Source: Patescibacteria group bacterium (lineage in GTDB: Bacteria; Patescibacteriota; Patescibacteriia; UBA9934; GWF2-40-263). Taken from it: a stretch of 13,223 nt of DNA. Made by a program: the position numbers and the translations under genes. The notes under the pieces are model-generated. The model saw nothing but the letters and a program-made list of their open reading frames with translations. It was not told the origin of the DNA and did no database searches. The stretch covers positions 1 to 13,223 of the forward strand of contig SCSL01000055.1 of NCBI GenBank assembly GCA_004298405.1, read 5' to 3'. Shown here piece by piece: positions 1 to 7,593 of the stretch (the stretch's first letter is position 1; each line of letters opens with the position of its first letter).

Positions 1-24
1 TGGGTTAGACGATTCTTCACTCAT
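1..24 (-). CDS. Possible start of a divergent minus-strand gene (partial)
   Basis: On the minus strand an ATG at 24-22 opens eight codons (MSEESSNP) that run off the left edge. The only support is the open frame, the position next to a roughly 100-base intergenic region, and a weak purine-rich TTAGG directly before the ATG. Eight residues are too few to name a product, and chance is a real alternative. Confidence 0.25.
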
Positions 25-128
25 CCTAATTCAAATGTCCAAAGTGGTTTTCATTACGTTTCCACTCATTTCATTGGACAAAGTTAATCTAATCTAATTT
101 TTAACCGGACACTACTGACTACCACTAT
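25..128. promoter_or_regulatory. Divergent intergenic region with imperfect inverted repeat
   Basis: This AT-rich stretch precedes the thioredoxin-like gene and probably also a minus-strand gene. It holds a TTGGAC box at 74-79 that could be a -35 element, followed by AT-rich TAATTT at 95-100, but the 15-base spacing is short, so the promoter call is weak. An interrupted inverted repeat is visible: tgtcca with aaagtgg at 36-47, and ccact plus tggaca at 62-80. It could be an operator for a regulator acting on both directions, which is inference only. Confidence 0.3.
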
Positions 129-524
129 ATGTCTACATCAAAACAATCCACTTATTATCTCTACGGCACCGCGGCTCTTGTAGTGGTCGGTCTGGTCATA
201 TTTGCGGTCAATAACTCCATTGAACAGAATGTTCCATCGCCTTACGACGAGTTCGCCCAATGTCTGACGAATTCTGGTGTGACGATGTATGGTGCTTGGT
301 GGTGTCCGCATTGCGAGAATCAGAAAGATTTATTTGGAAGTGCATTTGACCAAGTGACGTACATGGAATGTTCGACGGCCTCTCGAACGATGAATCAAAC
401 ATGTCGCGATGCGGGAATCGAAGGGTACCCGACATGGGAGTTTGGCGATGGGTCGCGTGCAAGTGGGGAACAGACACTTGAGTCACTGGCTGAAGCGTCG
501 GGTTGTGCCCTTCCTTCCGAATAA
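129..524 (+). CDS. Membrane-anchored thioredoxin-like protein, likely partner of VKOR
   Basis: This 131-residue protein has one N-terminal membrane segment (about residues 10-28) with a short positively charged start. An extracytoplasmic thioredoxin-like domain follows. The redox motif is WWCPHC with cysteines 59 and 62, and the usual cis-proline is seen in GYPTW (P101). Further cysteines lie at 45, 81, 92 and 126. In many bacteria such a domain is fused to the C-terminus of VKOR; here it is a separate gene ending 5 bases before the VKOR start. The expected role is to pass disulfide bonds to exported proteins and be re-oxidised by VKOR. There is no clear ribosome binding site before the ATG. 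Assignment to the VKOR-associated thioredoxin group is firm from the motif plus neighbour; the substrates are unknown. Confidence 0.88.
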   Translation: MSTSKQSTYYLYGTAALVVVGLVIFAVNNSIEQNVPSPYDEFAQCLTNSGVTMYGAWWCPHCENQKDLFGSAFDQVTYMECSTASRTMNQTCRDAGIEGYPTWEFGDGSRASGEQTLESLAEASGCALPSE

Positions 525-529
525 TACCT

Positions 530-967
530 ATGACTTCTCCATTGCGATACATTGATTGGATTATCGCTCTTGCCTTTGTTGGTGTACTTCTTTCAATGTA
601 CTCCCTGTTACACAAGACAGGGTTTACTTCCGGAGCCATCTGTAACCTAAGCGACACGTTTAGTTGCGATATCGTGAATCAAGGGTCATACTCCGAAATT
701 TTTGATATCCCGGTCGCTGGTATCGGGGTTGCGGGATACCTTTTTGTTTTTATCGCGGCGCTTCTCAAACGAAAAAACCCCGCGGATCGGAGTCTCTCTC
801 TTTTCTTGCTCGTTGCGACGACCGGTGGTTTTCTTTTCGCCCTGTATCTGACCGGACTTGAGGCTTTTGTCCTTTTTGCCTGGTGCATCGTGTGTCTTAC
901 TTCCCAGATCCTCATTGCCTCCCTTGCGGGACTTTCGTTTTTGAATTATCGATCAGAACGGGTATGA
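530..967 (+). CDS. Vitamin K epoxide reductase (VKOR) family protein
   Basis: This 145-residue integral membrane protein has about four or five hydrophobic segments (roughly 10-28, 60-80, 89-110, 113-140). The VKOR signature is present: a quinone-proximal CIVC pair (C119, C122) in the last helical region, and a loop cysteine pair (C38, C46) in a stretch reading ICNLSDTFSC. Bacterial VKOR takes electrons from a thioredoxin-like partner and gives them to quinone, replacing DsbB. I chose ATG 530 rather than an in-frame ATG at 503, because 503 lies inside the upstream gene and 530 gives a normal N-terminus. The stop codon overlaps the next ATG (ATGA at 964-967). Loss of the usual C-terminal thioredoxin fusion is explained by the separate upstream gene. 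Confidence 0.92.
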   Translation: MTSPLRYIDWIIALAFVGVLLSMYSLLHKTGFTSGAICNLSDTFSCDIVNQGSYSEIFDIPVAGIGVAGYLFVFIAALLKRKNPADRSLSLFLLVATTGGFLFALYLTGLEAFVLFAWCIVCLTSQILIASLAGLSFLNYRSERV

Positions 968-2331
968 AGGTTTCGTTCCATGGAGCCGCGCGAGAAGTCA
1001 CGGGTTCATGCCATCGTCTTGAGTTTCTTGATGCAGAGGGGAAGTCGCACGCCATTTTATTTGATTGTGGGATGTTTCAGGGTGAGCACATGTGTGGAAA
1101 CAAGAACATGACGCCGTTTGGTTTTGACGCTAAAGAGATCGAGGCTGTCTTTATCTCCCATCCTCACGCGGATCATACTGGTCGTCTGCCCAAGCTTGTG
1201 AAAGAAGGGTTTCGTGGATCGATTTATATGGTTGAGCCCTGCGTTGGCCTAGCGAAACTCGTCTTGGAAGATGCACACCACATCATGATGGAAGAGGCAC
1301 AGAAGTGTGGAAGCTCTGTTTTGTATGAGTTGAAAGATCTGGACGAGGCGTTCCAGCAAGTGAAAAGCGTTGCCTATCACGAGCATATCGAGCTTGCTCC
1401 AGGGGTCACCATTGTCTTTCATGAGGCAGGTCATGTGTTGGGATCGAGTTATATTTCCCTGGAGGCAGAGGGGAAGCGAGTTGTGTTCTCTGGCGACATC
1501 GGAAATGACGATGTGCCCATTTTGCCAGAGACGGAACTCCTCACGCGTGCAGATGTGGTCATCTGCGAATCAACGTATGGTCATCGTGAGCACGAGCCCA
1601 TGAACACACGAGGGGATAAGTTGCGAGAAGCGATTCAAGACATCATCAAACAGCGTGGCGTCCTTATGATCCCCGCGTTTTCGATCGAGCGGACGCAGGA
1701 GCTTTTGTATGAGATCAACAAGCTTCTTCTTGGGGAGCTCCGCACAAACCTTCCCATTTTTTTGGACAGTCCCATGGCGATCAAAGCGACGGCGCTTTAT
1801 CGTCACTTTAAGAATTTTTTGAAATTTGACGAATCGATTTTGAAAGATCCAGACAAAGATTTTTTCAGTTTCCCGAATTTGCGTGAGACGTTAACGGTGC
1901 CAGAATCGAAGTCTATTAATGACGTCGTCCCTCCAAAGATTATTATTGCCGGTTCCGGCATGATGTCTGGCGGAAGGATCATGCATCATCTCATTCGATA
2001 TCTTCCCTACAAACAGAATCGGCTCCTCATCATCGGTTATCAGGCACAGGGAACCATCGGTCGACGACTCTACGAGGGAGCAAAGTCCGTTCGCATCTTC
2101 GGCGAGGATGTTGATGTACACGCTCAGGTAAGCGCGATCGGGGCGTTCTCCGCGCATGCGGACATGAACAAACTCACGCGTTGGTTGCGACCGGAGGATG
2201 GAGAGATTCCTCAAAAGATTTTTCTTGTGCATGGCGATCCGGAAGCAAAAGAAGTTTTTGCTACCCACCTGCGCCACCAATTGCAAACTGAAGTGATCGT
2301 GCCCGAGTATCAGAGTAGCCATCAATGTTAG
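964..2331 (+). CDS. Metallo-beta-lactamase/beta-CASP ribonuclease (CPSF-like)
   Basis: This 455-residue protein has the full beta-CASP nuclease motif set: HPHADH at 66-71 (zinc-binding motif 2), the AGHVLGS histidine H157, SGDIG with D178, then beta-CASP motifs LDSPMA (D268), SGGRIMHH (H341/H342) and SAHAD (H398). It resembles single-unit RNA endonucleases of the Ysh1/CPSF-73 type known from Thermus (TTHA0252), about 430 residues long, rather than RNase J, which carries an extra C-terminal domain. The expected role is zinc-dependent RNA cleavage in mRNA turnover or RNA maturation in the cytoplasm. ATG 964 is chosen because MKVSFHGAAREVTGS matches the usual N-terminus; longer in-frame starts would run into the VKOR gene. 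The ATGA overlap implies translational coupling to VKOR. The RNA targets are not known. Confidence 0.93.
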   Translation: MKVSFHGAAREVTGSCHRLEFLDAEGKSHAILFDCGMFQGEHMCGNKNMTPFGFDAKEIEAVFISHPHADHTGRLPKLVKEGFRGSIYMVEPCVGLAKLVLEDAHHIMMEEAQKCGSSVLYELKDLDEAFQQVKSVAYHEHIELAPGVTIVFHEAGHVLGSSYISLEAEGKRVVFSGDIGNDDVPILPETELLTRADVVICESTYGHREHEPMNTRGDKLREAIQDIIKQRGVLMIPAFSIERTQELLYEINKLLLGELRTNLPIFLDSPMAIKATALYRHFKNFLKFDESILKDPDKDFFSFPNLRETLTVPESKSINDVVPPKIIIAGSGMMSGGRIMHHLIRYLPYKQNRLLIIGYQAQGTIGRRLYEGAKSVRIFGEDVDVHAQVSAIGAFSAHADMNKLTRWLRPEDGEIPQKIFLVHGDPEAKEVFATHLRHQLQTEVIVPEYQSSHQC

Positions 2332-2353
2332 AATACGATAGGATTCGCCTGTT

Positions 2354-4147
2354 ATGGATCAATCGCACATCCGGAACTTCTGCATCATCGCGCATATCGA
2401 TCATGGAAAGTCGACCCTTGCGGATCGACTGTTAGAGTTTACTGGAACCGTGGACAAGCGGAAGATGAAAGAGCAGATTCTTGATTCCATGGATATCGAA
2501 CGCGAGCGTGGAATTACGATTAAGTTGACTCCGGCGAGAATGTCGTATAAGGAGTACACGTTGAATCTCATCGACACGCCAGGTCATGTAGATTTTGGCT
2601 ATGAAGTCAGTCGCTCCCTCGCGGCGGTGGAAGGAGCGATTTTGCTTGTGGATGCCACGCAAGGAGTGCAGGCGCAGACGATTGGAAACTTATACTTAGC
2701 GCTTGAAGAGAATCTCGAGATCATTCCTGTTCTCAACAAAATCGATCTTCCCGCCGCCAACATCCCTGCACGTACACAAGAGTTGGTCTCGCTCATTGGG
2801 TGCAAGCCCGAAGAGATTCTGGCGGTGAGCGGAAAGACAGGGCAGGGCGTGATGGAATTGCTGGATGCGATTGTTCAGCGGATTCCCCCGCCTGCGGGAG
2901 ATCCTTCCGCTCAGACGCGCGCGCTTATTTTTGATTCGTTCTACGATGATTATCGTGGTGTGATGGCGTATGTTCGAGTGATGGATGGGGCTTTGCATAA
3001 AGGGAAAAAGGTGAAGATGATTGCCACCGGGGCAGACATTCAGGTACTCGAAACAGGGGCGCTCACCCCAGGCGGATTGAAACCGGCAGATGTGCTCGAG
3101 ACTGGGCAGATTGGATATATCGTGACCGGTCTCAAGGAACTTGGAGGGTGCCGTGTTGGAGATACGATCACAACGCCAAGCGAGCATCTCCCTCCAGCTT
3201 TGCCTGGATACAAAGTGGTTCAGCCGATGGTTTTTGCCGGAGTCTTTCCTCAGGAAGGGGATGATTTCCATCGCCTGCGCGAGGCTATGGAGCGTCTCAA
3301 ATTGAATGACGCGGCGCTTATCTATGAACCAGAGCATTCACCGGCGCTTGGCTTTGGATTTCGTTGTGGACTCTTGGGAATGTTGCATTTGGAGATTTTG
3401 AAAGAGCGGCTTGAGCGTGAGTTTGGAATCAATCTTGTGGTGACTGTCCCATCTGTTGCCTATGAGGTCGTCCTACGTCGCGGGGAGACCTTGGTGATCA
3501 AAAGTCCATTGGAGCTTCCTGATCCCTCGCACATTGAATTTGTTCGCGAGCCATGGGTTAAGATCGATATTGTGACACCGAGCTCGTATGTAGGGGCGAT
3601 CATGCAGCTCCTGCAAGAGCGACGTGGAATCTATGAAACGACGGAGTATCTTGCGGGAGATCGTGCCATTTTGCATTATCAGATTCCGCTGTCGATGATT
3701 ATTGTCGATTTTTACGATAAACTAAAAAGCATCACCGCGGGCTACGCGTCACTCAATTATGAACTCATCGATTATCGAAATGCCGATGTGGTAAAGATGG
3801 ATATCCTCGTGGCTGAGGAAGCGGTGGATGCGTTTTCGACTTTGGTCTATCGCGATGAGGCAGAGCGTGTGGGTCGACGTATTGCTTCCGTGTTGAAGGA
3901 TACAATTCCTCGCCAAAATTTTGTGATCAAACTTCAAGCAAGTGTAGGAGGGAAAGTGGTGGCGTCTGAACGTATTTCCGCGATGCGGAAGGATGTGACC
4001 GCAGGGCTCTATGGAGGTGATGTCACACGCAAGCGAAAACTTCTTGAAAAGCAGAAAAAGGGAAAAGCAAAGATGGCGGCGATTGGAAAAGGGCGAGTGA
4101 GTATTCCAACCGATGCGTATTTGAAAGTGCTCAAACGAGATTCATAA
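2354..4147 (+). CDS. lepA: Elongation factor 4 (LepA), ribosome-associated GTPase
   Basis: This 597-residue protein has normal EF4 length. G motifs are intact: AHIDHGKST at 13-21, RGIT at 52-55, DTPGH at 74-78, NKID at 128-131 and SGKTG at 159-163. EF-G-like domains and the LepA-specific C-terminal domain follow, with the conserved lysine-rich end (VTRKRKLLEKQKKGKAKM). EF4 acts on the ribosome as a GTPase, with proposed roles in back-translocation, initiation and subunit biogenesis. An AGGA at 2340-2343, ten bases before the ATG, is a weak ribosome binding site, and TACGAT at 2334-2339 could be a weak -10 box. The stretch after RGIT reads IKLTPAR instead of the more common IKAQAVR, a small lineage variation. 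Confidence 0.98.
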   Translation: MDQSHIRNFCIIAHIDHGKSTLADRLLEFTGTVDKRKMKEQILDSMDIERERGITIKLTPARMSYKEYTLNLIDTPGHVDFGYEVSRSLAAVEGAILLVDATQGVQAQTIGNLYLALEENLEIIPVLNKIDLPAANIPARTQELVSLIGCKPEEILAVSGKTGQGVMELLDAIVQRIPPPAGDPSAQTRALIFDSFYDDYRGVMAYVRVMDGALHKGKKVKMIATGADIQVLETGALTPGGLKPADVLETGQIGYIVTGLKELGGCRVGDTITTPSEHLPPALPGYKVVQPMVFAGVFPQEGDDFHRLREAMERLKLNDAALIYEPEHSPALGFGFRCGLLGMLHLEILKERLEREFGINLVVTVPSVAYEVVLRRGETLVIKSPLELPDPSHIEFVREPWVKIDIVTPSSYVGAIMQLLQERRGIYETTEYLAGDRAILHYQIPLSMIIVDFYDKLKSITAGYASLNYELIDYRNADVVKMDILVAEEAVDAFSTLVYRDEAERVGRRIASVLKDTIPRQNFVIKLQASVGGKVVASERISAMRKDVTAGLYGGDVTRKRKLLEKQKKGKAKMAAIGKGRVSIPTDAYLKVLKRDS

Positions 4148-4154
4148 TTTTTTC

Positions 4155-5945
4155 GTGTCTACACACTGGCTCGTTCATGAGCCGATCACTCCGGAAATCA
4201 AAGAGCGATTCCCTGAACTTGAGGGAGTAATTTTACAATTGTTGTGGAATCGTGGTGTGAGGACGCAAGAAGAAATGGAAATTTTTTTGGGGCCGGACTG
4301 GAGTCGTGATACGTACGCTCCTGAACTTTTCAAAAACATGAAACGGGCGGTTGAGCGTGTGTATCAAGCGTTGGAGAACCGTGAGGTTATCACGATTCAT
4401 GGGGACTATGATGCGGATGGAACTTGTGGGACGGCGGTACTTGTAACGACGCTGAGAGAAATTTGTCGAGCTCTTTCATTTGATGAACGTACAATCACTA
4501 CGTATATCCCACATCGAGAAAAGGAGGGGTATGGCATGTCGATGGAAACCATCGAACACTTGAATACGCATGAGCAAACCAAATTAGTGATCACGGTGGA
4601 TTGTGGCATCTCGAATAAGCCGGCTATTGATCGGGGACAGGAACTCGGGATCGATACGATTGTGTGTGATCATCACACCATGCCTGCGGAACTTCCGGCT
4701 TCGGCCATTCTTATTCACCCGCTCGTGCCTGGCGAGACGTTTCCAAACAAGCATTTGTGCGGCACGGGCGTTGCGTTCAAACTTGCAACCGCGCTTATCC
4801 ACGAAGTGCGCCGTCGAATTTCCGAACTTCAACTTCCCAGCCACTTTAGTGGCGTCTCGGACGGGGCTGAAGCCCCTGAGAATTTCCCCGAGGGACACGA
4901 GAAATGGCTTCTTGATCTTGTTGCGATTGCGACGGTGACAGACGTGATGCCACTCACGGGAGAAAATCGCGTGTTGGAAAAGTATGGACTGCTTGTTCTG
5001 AACAAAACACGACGCAAAGGAATTCAGAAACTCCTTGATATTGCGGGATCAACTCCTGGTCAACTCGACACCGTTTCCATCGGTTTCCAGATCGGTCCAC
5101 GTCTCAATGCGGCTGGGCGCATGACGCACGCCAACGAGGCTCTGCATTTGCTTATTGAGGAAGATGAACTGCGCGCAACAACCCTCGCCATGCGGTTGCA
5201 TGAGCTGAATATGGAACGACAGAAAGCGTCGCAACTGATGTATGAACAAGCCAAAAAGCAGGTTGGTGAAGCGTTGGGTGAGTCGCTTATCGTCGCCTAT
5301 CAAGATGGCTGGGGAGCCGGACTTGTTGGGCTCGTCGCGGGAAAATTGATGAACGATTACCATCGCCCCGTGTTTGTCGTGGGAAAGGATGGAGAGAAGT
5401 TTGTCGGATCAGGCCGGAGTATTGAAGGATTTGATGTCACCAAGGCTCTGCACCATGCGTCCGAATTTCTTGATAAGTTTGGTGGTCATCCGCAAGCGTG
5501 CGGGTTTTCTGTGACAGGCGAAGAACGATTCCATAAGGCGATGGCAATGATGAAGGTTTATGCGAGCGCAGAACTGAAGCTTGAGGATCTTGAACCTCGT
5601 CTTCACGTGGACGCAGAGATTTCGTTTGATGAGATCAGTTGGGAACTGTTTGATGCCATCCAGGCATTCCATCCGTTCGGGACGGGGAATCCATTGCCAC
5701 TATTTCTTTCACGTGGCGTTCGTGTGGCTTCTTTTTCCCGTGTTGGTCGCGACGGTGGACATCTCAAACTGCGGCTTCAATCGCAAACTGGTAAACTGAT
5801 TGAAGCCATCGGATTTGGATTTGGTGAGTGGGTGACAAAGCTCACACTCAGCGCACAGATTGATGTTGTGTATGAAATCCAAGTCAATGAATGGAACGGA
5901 AACCGACAGTTGCAGATAAGGATTGTTGACTTGAGTCAAGCCTAA
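4155..5945 (+). CDS. recJ: Single-stranded-DNA 5'-3' exonuclease RecJ
   Basis: This 596-residue DHH-family nuclease starts at GTG 4155, with no visible ribosome binding site and a 7-base gap from lepA. Motifs in order: DYDADG at 84-89, VDCGIS at 148-153, DHH at 172-174, the NAAGRM region around 318-323, the DHHA1 motif GGHPQACG at 443-450, and an OB-like C-terminal region from about 500. RecJ degrades 5'-ended single-stranded DNA with Mn/Mg in mismatch repair, base excision repair and recombination. Residues about 224-249, just before the conserved block WLLDLVAIATVTDVMPL, look like an insertion: they are encoded by a palindromic repeat (4840-4876) and have no match to my memory of the standard RecJ core. 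All catalytic motifs are kept, so the enzyme is probably active. Confidence 0.95.
   Translation: MSTHWLVHEPITPEIKERFPELEGVILQLLWNRGVRTQEEMEIFLGPDWSRDTYAPELFKNMKRAVERVYQALENREVITIHGDYDADGTCGTAVLVTTLREICRALSFDERTITTYIPHREKEGYGMSMETIEHLNTHEQTKLVITVDCGISNKPAIDRGQELGIDTIVCDHHTMPAELPASAILIHPLVPGETFPNKHLCGTGVAFKLATALIHEVRRRISELQLPSHFSGVSDGAEAPENFPEGHEKWLLDLVAIATVTDVMPLTGENRVLEKYGLLVLNKTRRKGIQKLLDIAGSTPGQLDTVSIGFQIGPRLNAAGRMTHANEALHLLIEEDELRATTLAMRLHELNMERQKASQLMYEQAKKQVGEALGESLIVAYQDGWGAGLVGLVAGKLMNDYHRPVFVVGKDGEKFVGSGRSIEGFDVTKALHHASEFLDKFGGHPQACGFSVTGEERFHKAMAMMKVYASAELKLEDLEPRLHVDAEISFDEISWELFDAIQAFHPFGTGNPLPLFLSRGVRVASFSRVGRDGGHLKLRLQSQTGKLIEAIGFGFGEWVTKLTLSAQIDVVYEIQVNEWNGNRQLQIRIVDLSQA
4840..4876 (+). 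repeat. Hairpin-linker-hairpin repeat inside recJ (family copy 1)
   Basis: Two perfect 14-base palindromic hairpins lie in frame in recJ: gccactttagtggc at 4840-4853 and ggggctgaagcccc at 4863-4876, each with a 6-bp stem. They are joined by the self-complementary linker gtctcggac (4854-4862). The whole block is 37 bases. The layout matches the element at 11398-11436 before gatC. It translates as part of a non-conserved segment (SHFSGVSDGAEAPE), so it was probably inserted or tolerated at a surface loop of RecJ. Confidence 0.7.
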
Positions 5946-5947
5946 CT

Positions 5948-6352
5948 ATGCACGTACACATACATACAGATGGTGGCTCGCGGGGGAACCCGGGGTCGGC
6001 CGCGAGCGGGGCGGTCATCACGTCGCCTGATGGGAAACTCCTTGCGGAAGTTTCCAAATACCTCGGAAAAACAACGAACAATCAGGCGGAGTACACTGCG
6101 ATCATTATTGGGCTTGAACGTGCGAGCAAACTCGGAGCTACGCACGTTTCCCTTTTTATGGATTCTGAGCTCGCGACCAAACAGCTCAAGGGCGAGTATC
6201 GCGTCAAGGATCCAGAGATCGCCAAGCGATTTCTTGAGGTCAAAAATCTTTTGCACAAATTTGATCGTGTGACGTTTACCCATGTGCGTCGTGAAAAAAA
6301 TAAAGAAGCAGATGCACTGGTCAATAAATGTCTTGACGCTCAGGGATGCTAG
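5948..6352 (+). CDS. rnhA: Ribonuclease HI
   Basis: This 134-residue protein has the RNase H catalytic DEDD set: D8 in TDGGSRGNPG, E48 in NNQAEY, D72 in MDSEL and D122 in KEADALVN, plus the usual histidine in FTHVRREKN (H112). It cuts the RNA strand of RNA-DNA hybrids, removing primers and R-loops. It lacks the basic handle of E. coli RNase HI, like the short archaeal/Gram-positive-type RNase HI group. It begins 2 bases after the recJ stop, so it is probably cotranscribed with recJ and lepA. No ribosome binding site is clear. The last base of its TAG stop is also the first base of a long inverted repeat. Confidence 0.94.
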   Translation: MHVHIHTDGGSRGNPGSAASGAVITSPDGKLLAEVSKYLGKTTNNQAEYTAIIIGLERASKLGATHVSLFMDSELATKQLKGEYRVKDPEIAKRFLEVKNLLHKFDRVTFTHVRREKNKEADALVNKCLDAQGC

Positions 6353-6453
6353 TCGAGTAAAGCTTTCGATTTTGTGATCGACGATGGGGGAGGCTCATTG
6401 TCTAGCGCCGACCGGCTCCGTCGTCGAGAACAAAATCGAAAGCTTTACTCGAC
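6352..6453. repeat. Long perfect inverted repeat (hairpin) between rnhA and pilM
   Basis: The arms 6352-6375 and 6430-6453 are perfect 24-bp reverse complements (they begin gtcgagtaaag and end ctttactcgac). Inside, a GA/GA mismatch (6376-6377 against 6428-6429) is followed by a further 7-bp match (6378-6384 with 6421-6427) and weaker pairing up to about 6389/6416. The loop is about 26 bases. No T-run follows on either strand, so it is not a classical intrinsic terminator. It could be a non-autonomous mobile element (MITE-like), an RNase III-type processing site, or a transcript-end stabiliser. No clear target-site duplication is visible. Confidence 0.85.
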
Positions 6454-6456
6454 TTG

Positions 6457-6465
6457 TGTTATACT
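6457..6465 (+). promoter_or_regulatory. Extended -10 promoter before pilM
   Basis: TGTTATACT fits an extended -10 element (TG-n-TATACT), placed 11 bases before the pilM ATG and directly after the long hairpin. No good -35 is seen, as is common for extended -10 promoters. The transcript would start near 6472, giving a leader of about five bases. This conflicts with a GGAG at 6466-6469 that sits at good ribosome-binding spacing, so one of the two signals is probably coincidental. Confidence 0.5.
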
Positions 6466-6476
6466 GGAGTCATCGT

Positions 6477-7592
6477 ATGGGTTTGTTCGGTCATAAACAG
6501 CCAAAAAGTTTTTTGGGGGTCGACATCGGCGCTAGTAGTATTAAAGTCGTTGAGTTTGAAGCCAAGAAAGGTCGTCCCATGCTCATGACCTACGGGTATG
6601 CCGAGATTTCTGCGGAGGAAGCCGGTGATTCATTATTCGATCAACCAAAGCGCACAGGGGAACTGCTGGCACGCATCTGCAAGGAAGCAGGGACAAAAGC
6701 CCCTTCGGCCATGGCGGCGCTTCCAACGCCTCATGTTTTTGCAACGATTCTTTCGATGTCCGATGGAAAGGATGCGCGAGCTCGACAGGCGGCCGTGGAC
6801 GTGGAAGTCACAAAACTTGCCCCTCTTCCTCTTTCGGAAATGATTATCCAAACGACGTATTTAGACGAAGACCAGAAGGATCAGAAGGGGAAGGAGGGTG
6901 AGAAGGAGAAACAACAGGAGAATCAAAAAAAAGAAAAGCAGTTTCGCGCCATGGTGACGGGTTCCGCCAAAACGTTTATTCAGAAGTACATTGAGATTTT
7001 TAAGAGCGCGAAATTGAATCTCCAGGCCATCGACACAGAGTCGCTTGCGTTGGTGCGCGCGCTTGTGGGAAAAGACAAGGGAGCTATCATGGTCATTGAT
7101 ATCGGTTCTCAACGGACGACGATTATGATCGTCGAAAAAGGAATTCCCTTTGTGTCCCGCTCCATTCAATTAGGGGGGGATACGGTAACGCGGGCGATCA
7201 TGCAACAGATGCAGCTTTCTCAAGAGGATGCGGAACATCTTAAACGGGATTTGGGGACGGGTTCTCCCGCTGGATCGGGTCTTGTAGGCGAGCTGCCAAA
7301 AGTTCTTGAAGTATTGATGTTGCCGCTCATCAATGAGATTCGGTTCGCGTTCAAACTCTATGCGGGAATGGAATTGGCGATTATCAAGAACGTTGAAAAG
7401 ATTGTCGTGACAGGCGGGTCTTCGCATCTTCCTCGTGTCCCTGAGTATCTTGCCGAAACGCTTAACATGAATGTCTATCGCGGGGATCCTTGGGCGCGTG
7501 TCCTGTTTCCGCAGGATCTGACGAGCGTGTTAGAAGAGATTGGTCCGCGCATGAGTGTGGCGATTGGGCTGGCAATGCGGGAAATGGAATAG
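6477..7592 (+). CDS. pilM: Type IV pilus assembly protein PilM (actin-like ATPase)
   Basis: This 371-residue protein has the PilM/FtsA-like actin fold signatures: FLGVDIGASSIKVVE at the start (phosphate 1 loop, about 14-21), VIDIGSQRTT (about 208-215), and VTGGSSHLP (about 311-319). PilM is cytoplasmic and links the pilus inner-membrane platform to the motor by binding the PilN N-terminus. The frame stays open upstream to 6384, but ATG 6477 is chosen because MGLFG...SFLGVDIG matches the family N-terminus and GGAG lies seven bases before it. Residues about 130-155 are an unusual insertion rich in Lys, Glu and Gln, coded by an almost pure purine tract. pilN and pilO do not follow, unlike the standard pilMNO order. 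Confidence 0.93.
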   Translation: MGLFGHKQPKSFLGVDIGASSIKVVEFEAKKGRPMLMTYGYAEISAEEAGDSLFDQPKRTGELLARICKEAGTKAPSAMAALPTPHVFATILSMSDGKDARARQAAVDVEVTKLAPLPLSEMIIQTTYLDEDQKDQKGKEGEKEKQQENQKKEKQFRAMVTGSAKTFIQKYIEIFKSAKLNLQAIDTESLALVRALVGKDKGAIMVIDIGSQRTTIMIVEKGIPFVSRSIQLGGDTVTRAIMQQMQLSQEDAEHLKRDLGTGSPAGSGLVGELPKVLEVLMLPLINEIRFAFKLYAGMELAIIKNVEKIVVTGGSSHLPRVPEYLAETLNMNVYRGDPWARVLFPQDLTSVLEEIGPRMSVAIGLAMREME

Positions 7593-7593
7593 T

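Noticed and set aside
2696..3337. Minus-strand open frame (213 codons) inside lepA
   Set aside because: Antisense shadow of conserved EF4 coding sequence with no family motif and no start signals.
4823..4903. recJ insertion as a CRISPR-like or intein sequence
   Set aside because: There is one hairpin block only, no regularly spaced repeats, and the extra segment (about 26 residues) is far too short for an intein and lacks splicing motifs.
6352..6453. Intrinsic terminator of the lepA-recJ-rnhA operon
   Set aside because: The stem is strong, but no T-run follows on either strand, so I list it as an inverted repeat of unknown role.
6384..6476. Upstream in-frame start extending PilM by 31 residues
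   Set aside because: It begins inside the hairpin and its residues do not resemble PilM; the family start is at 6477 with a GGAG site before it.
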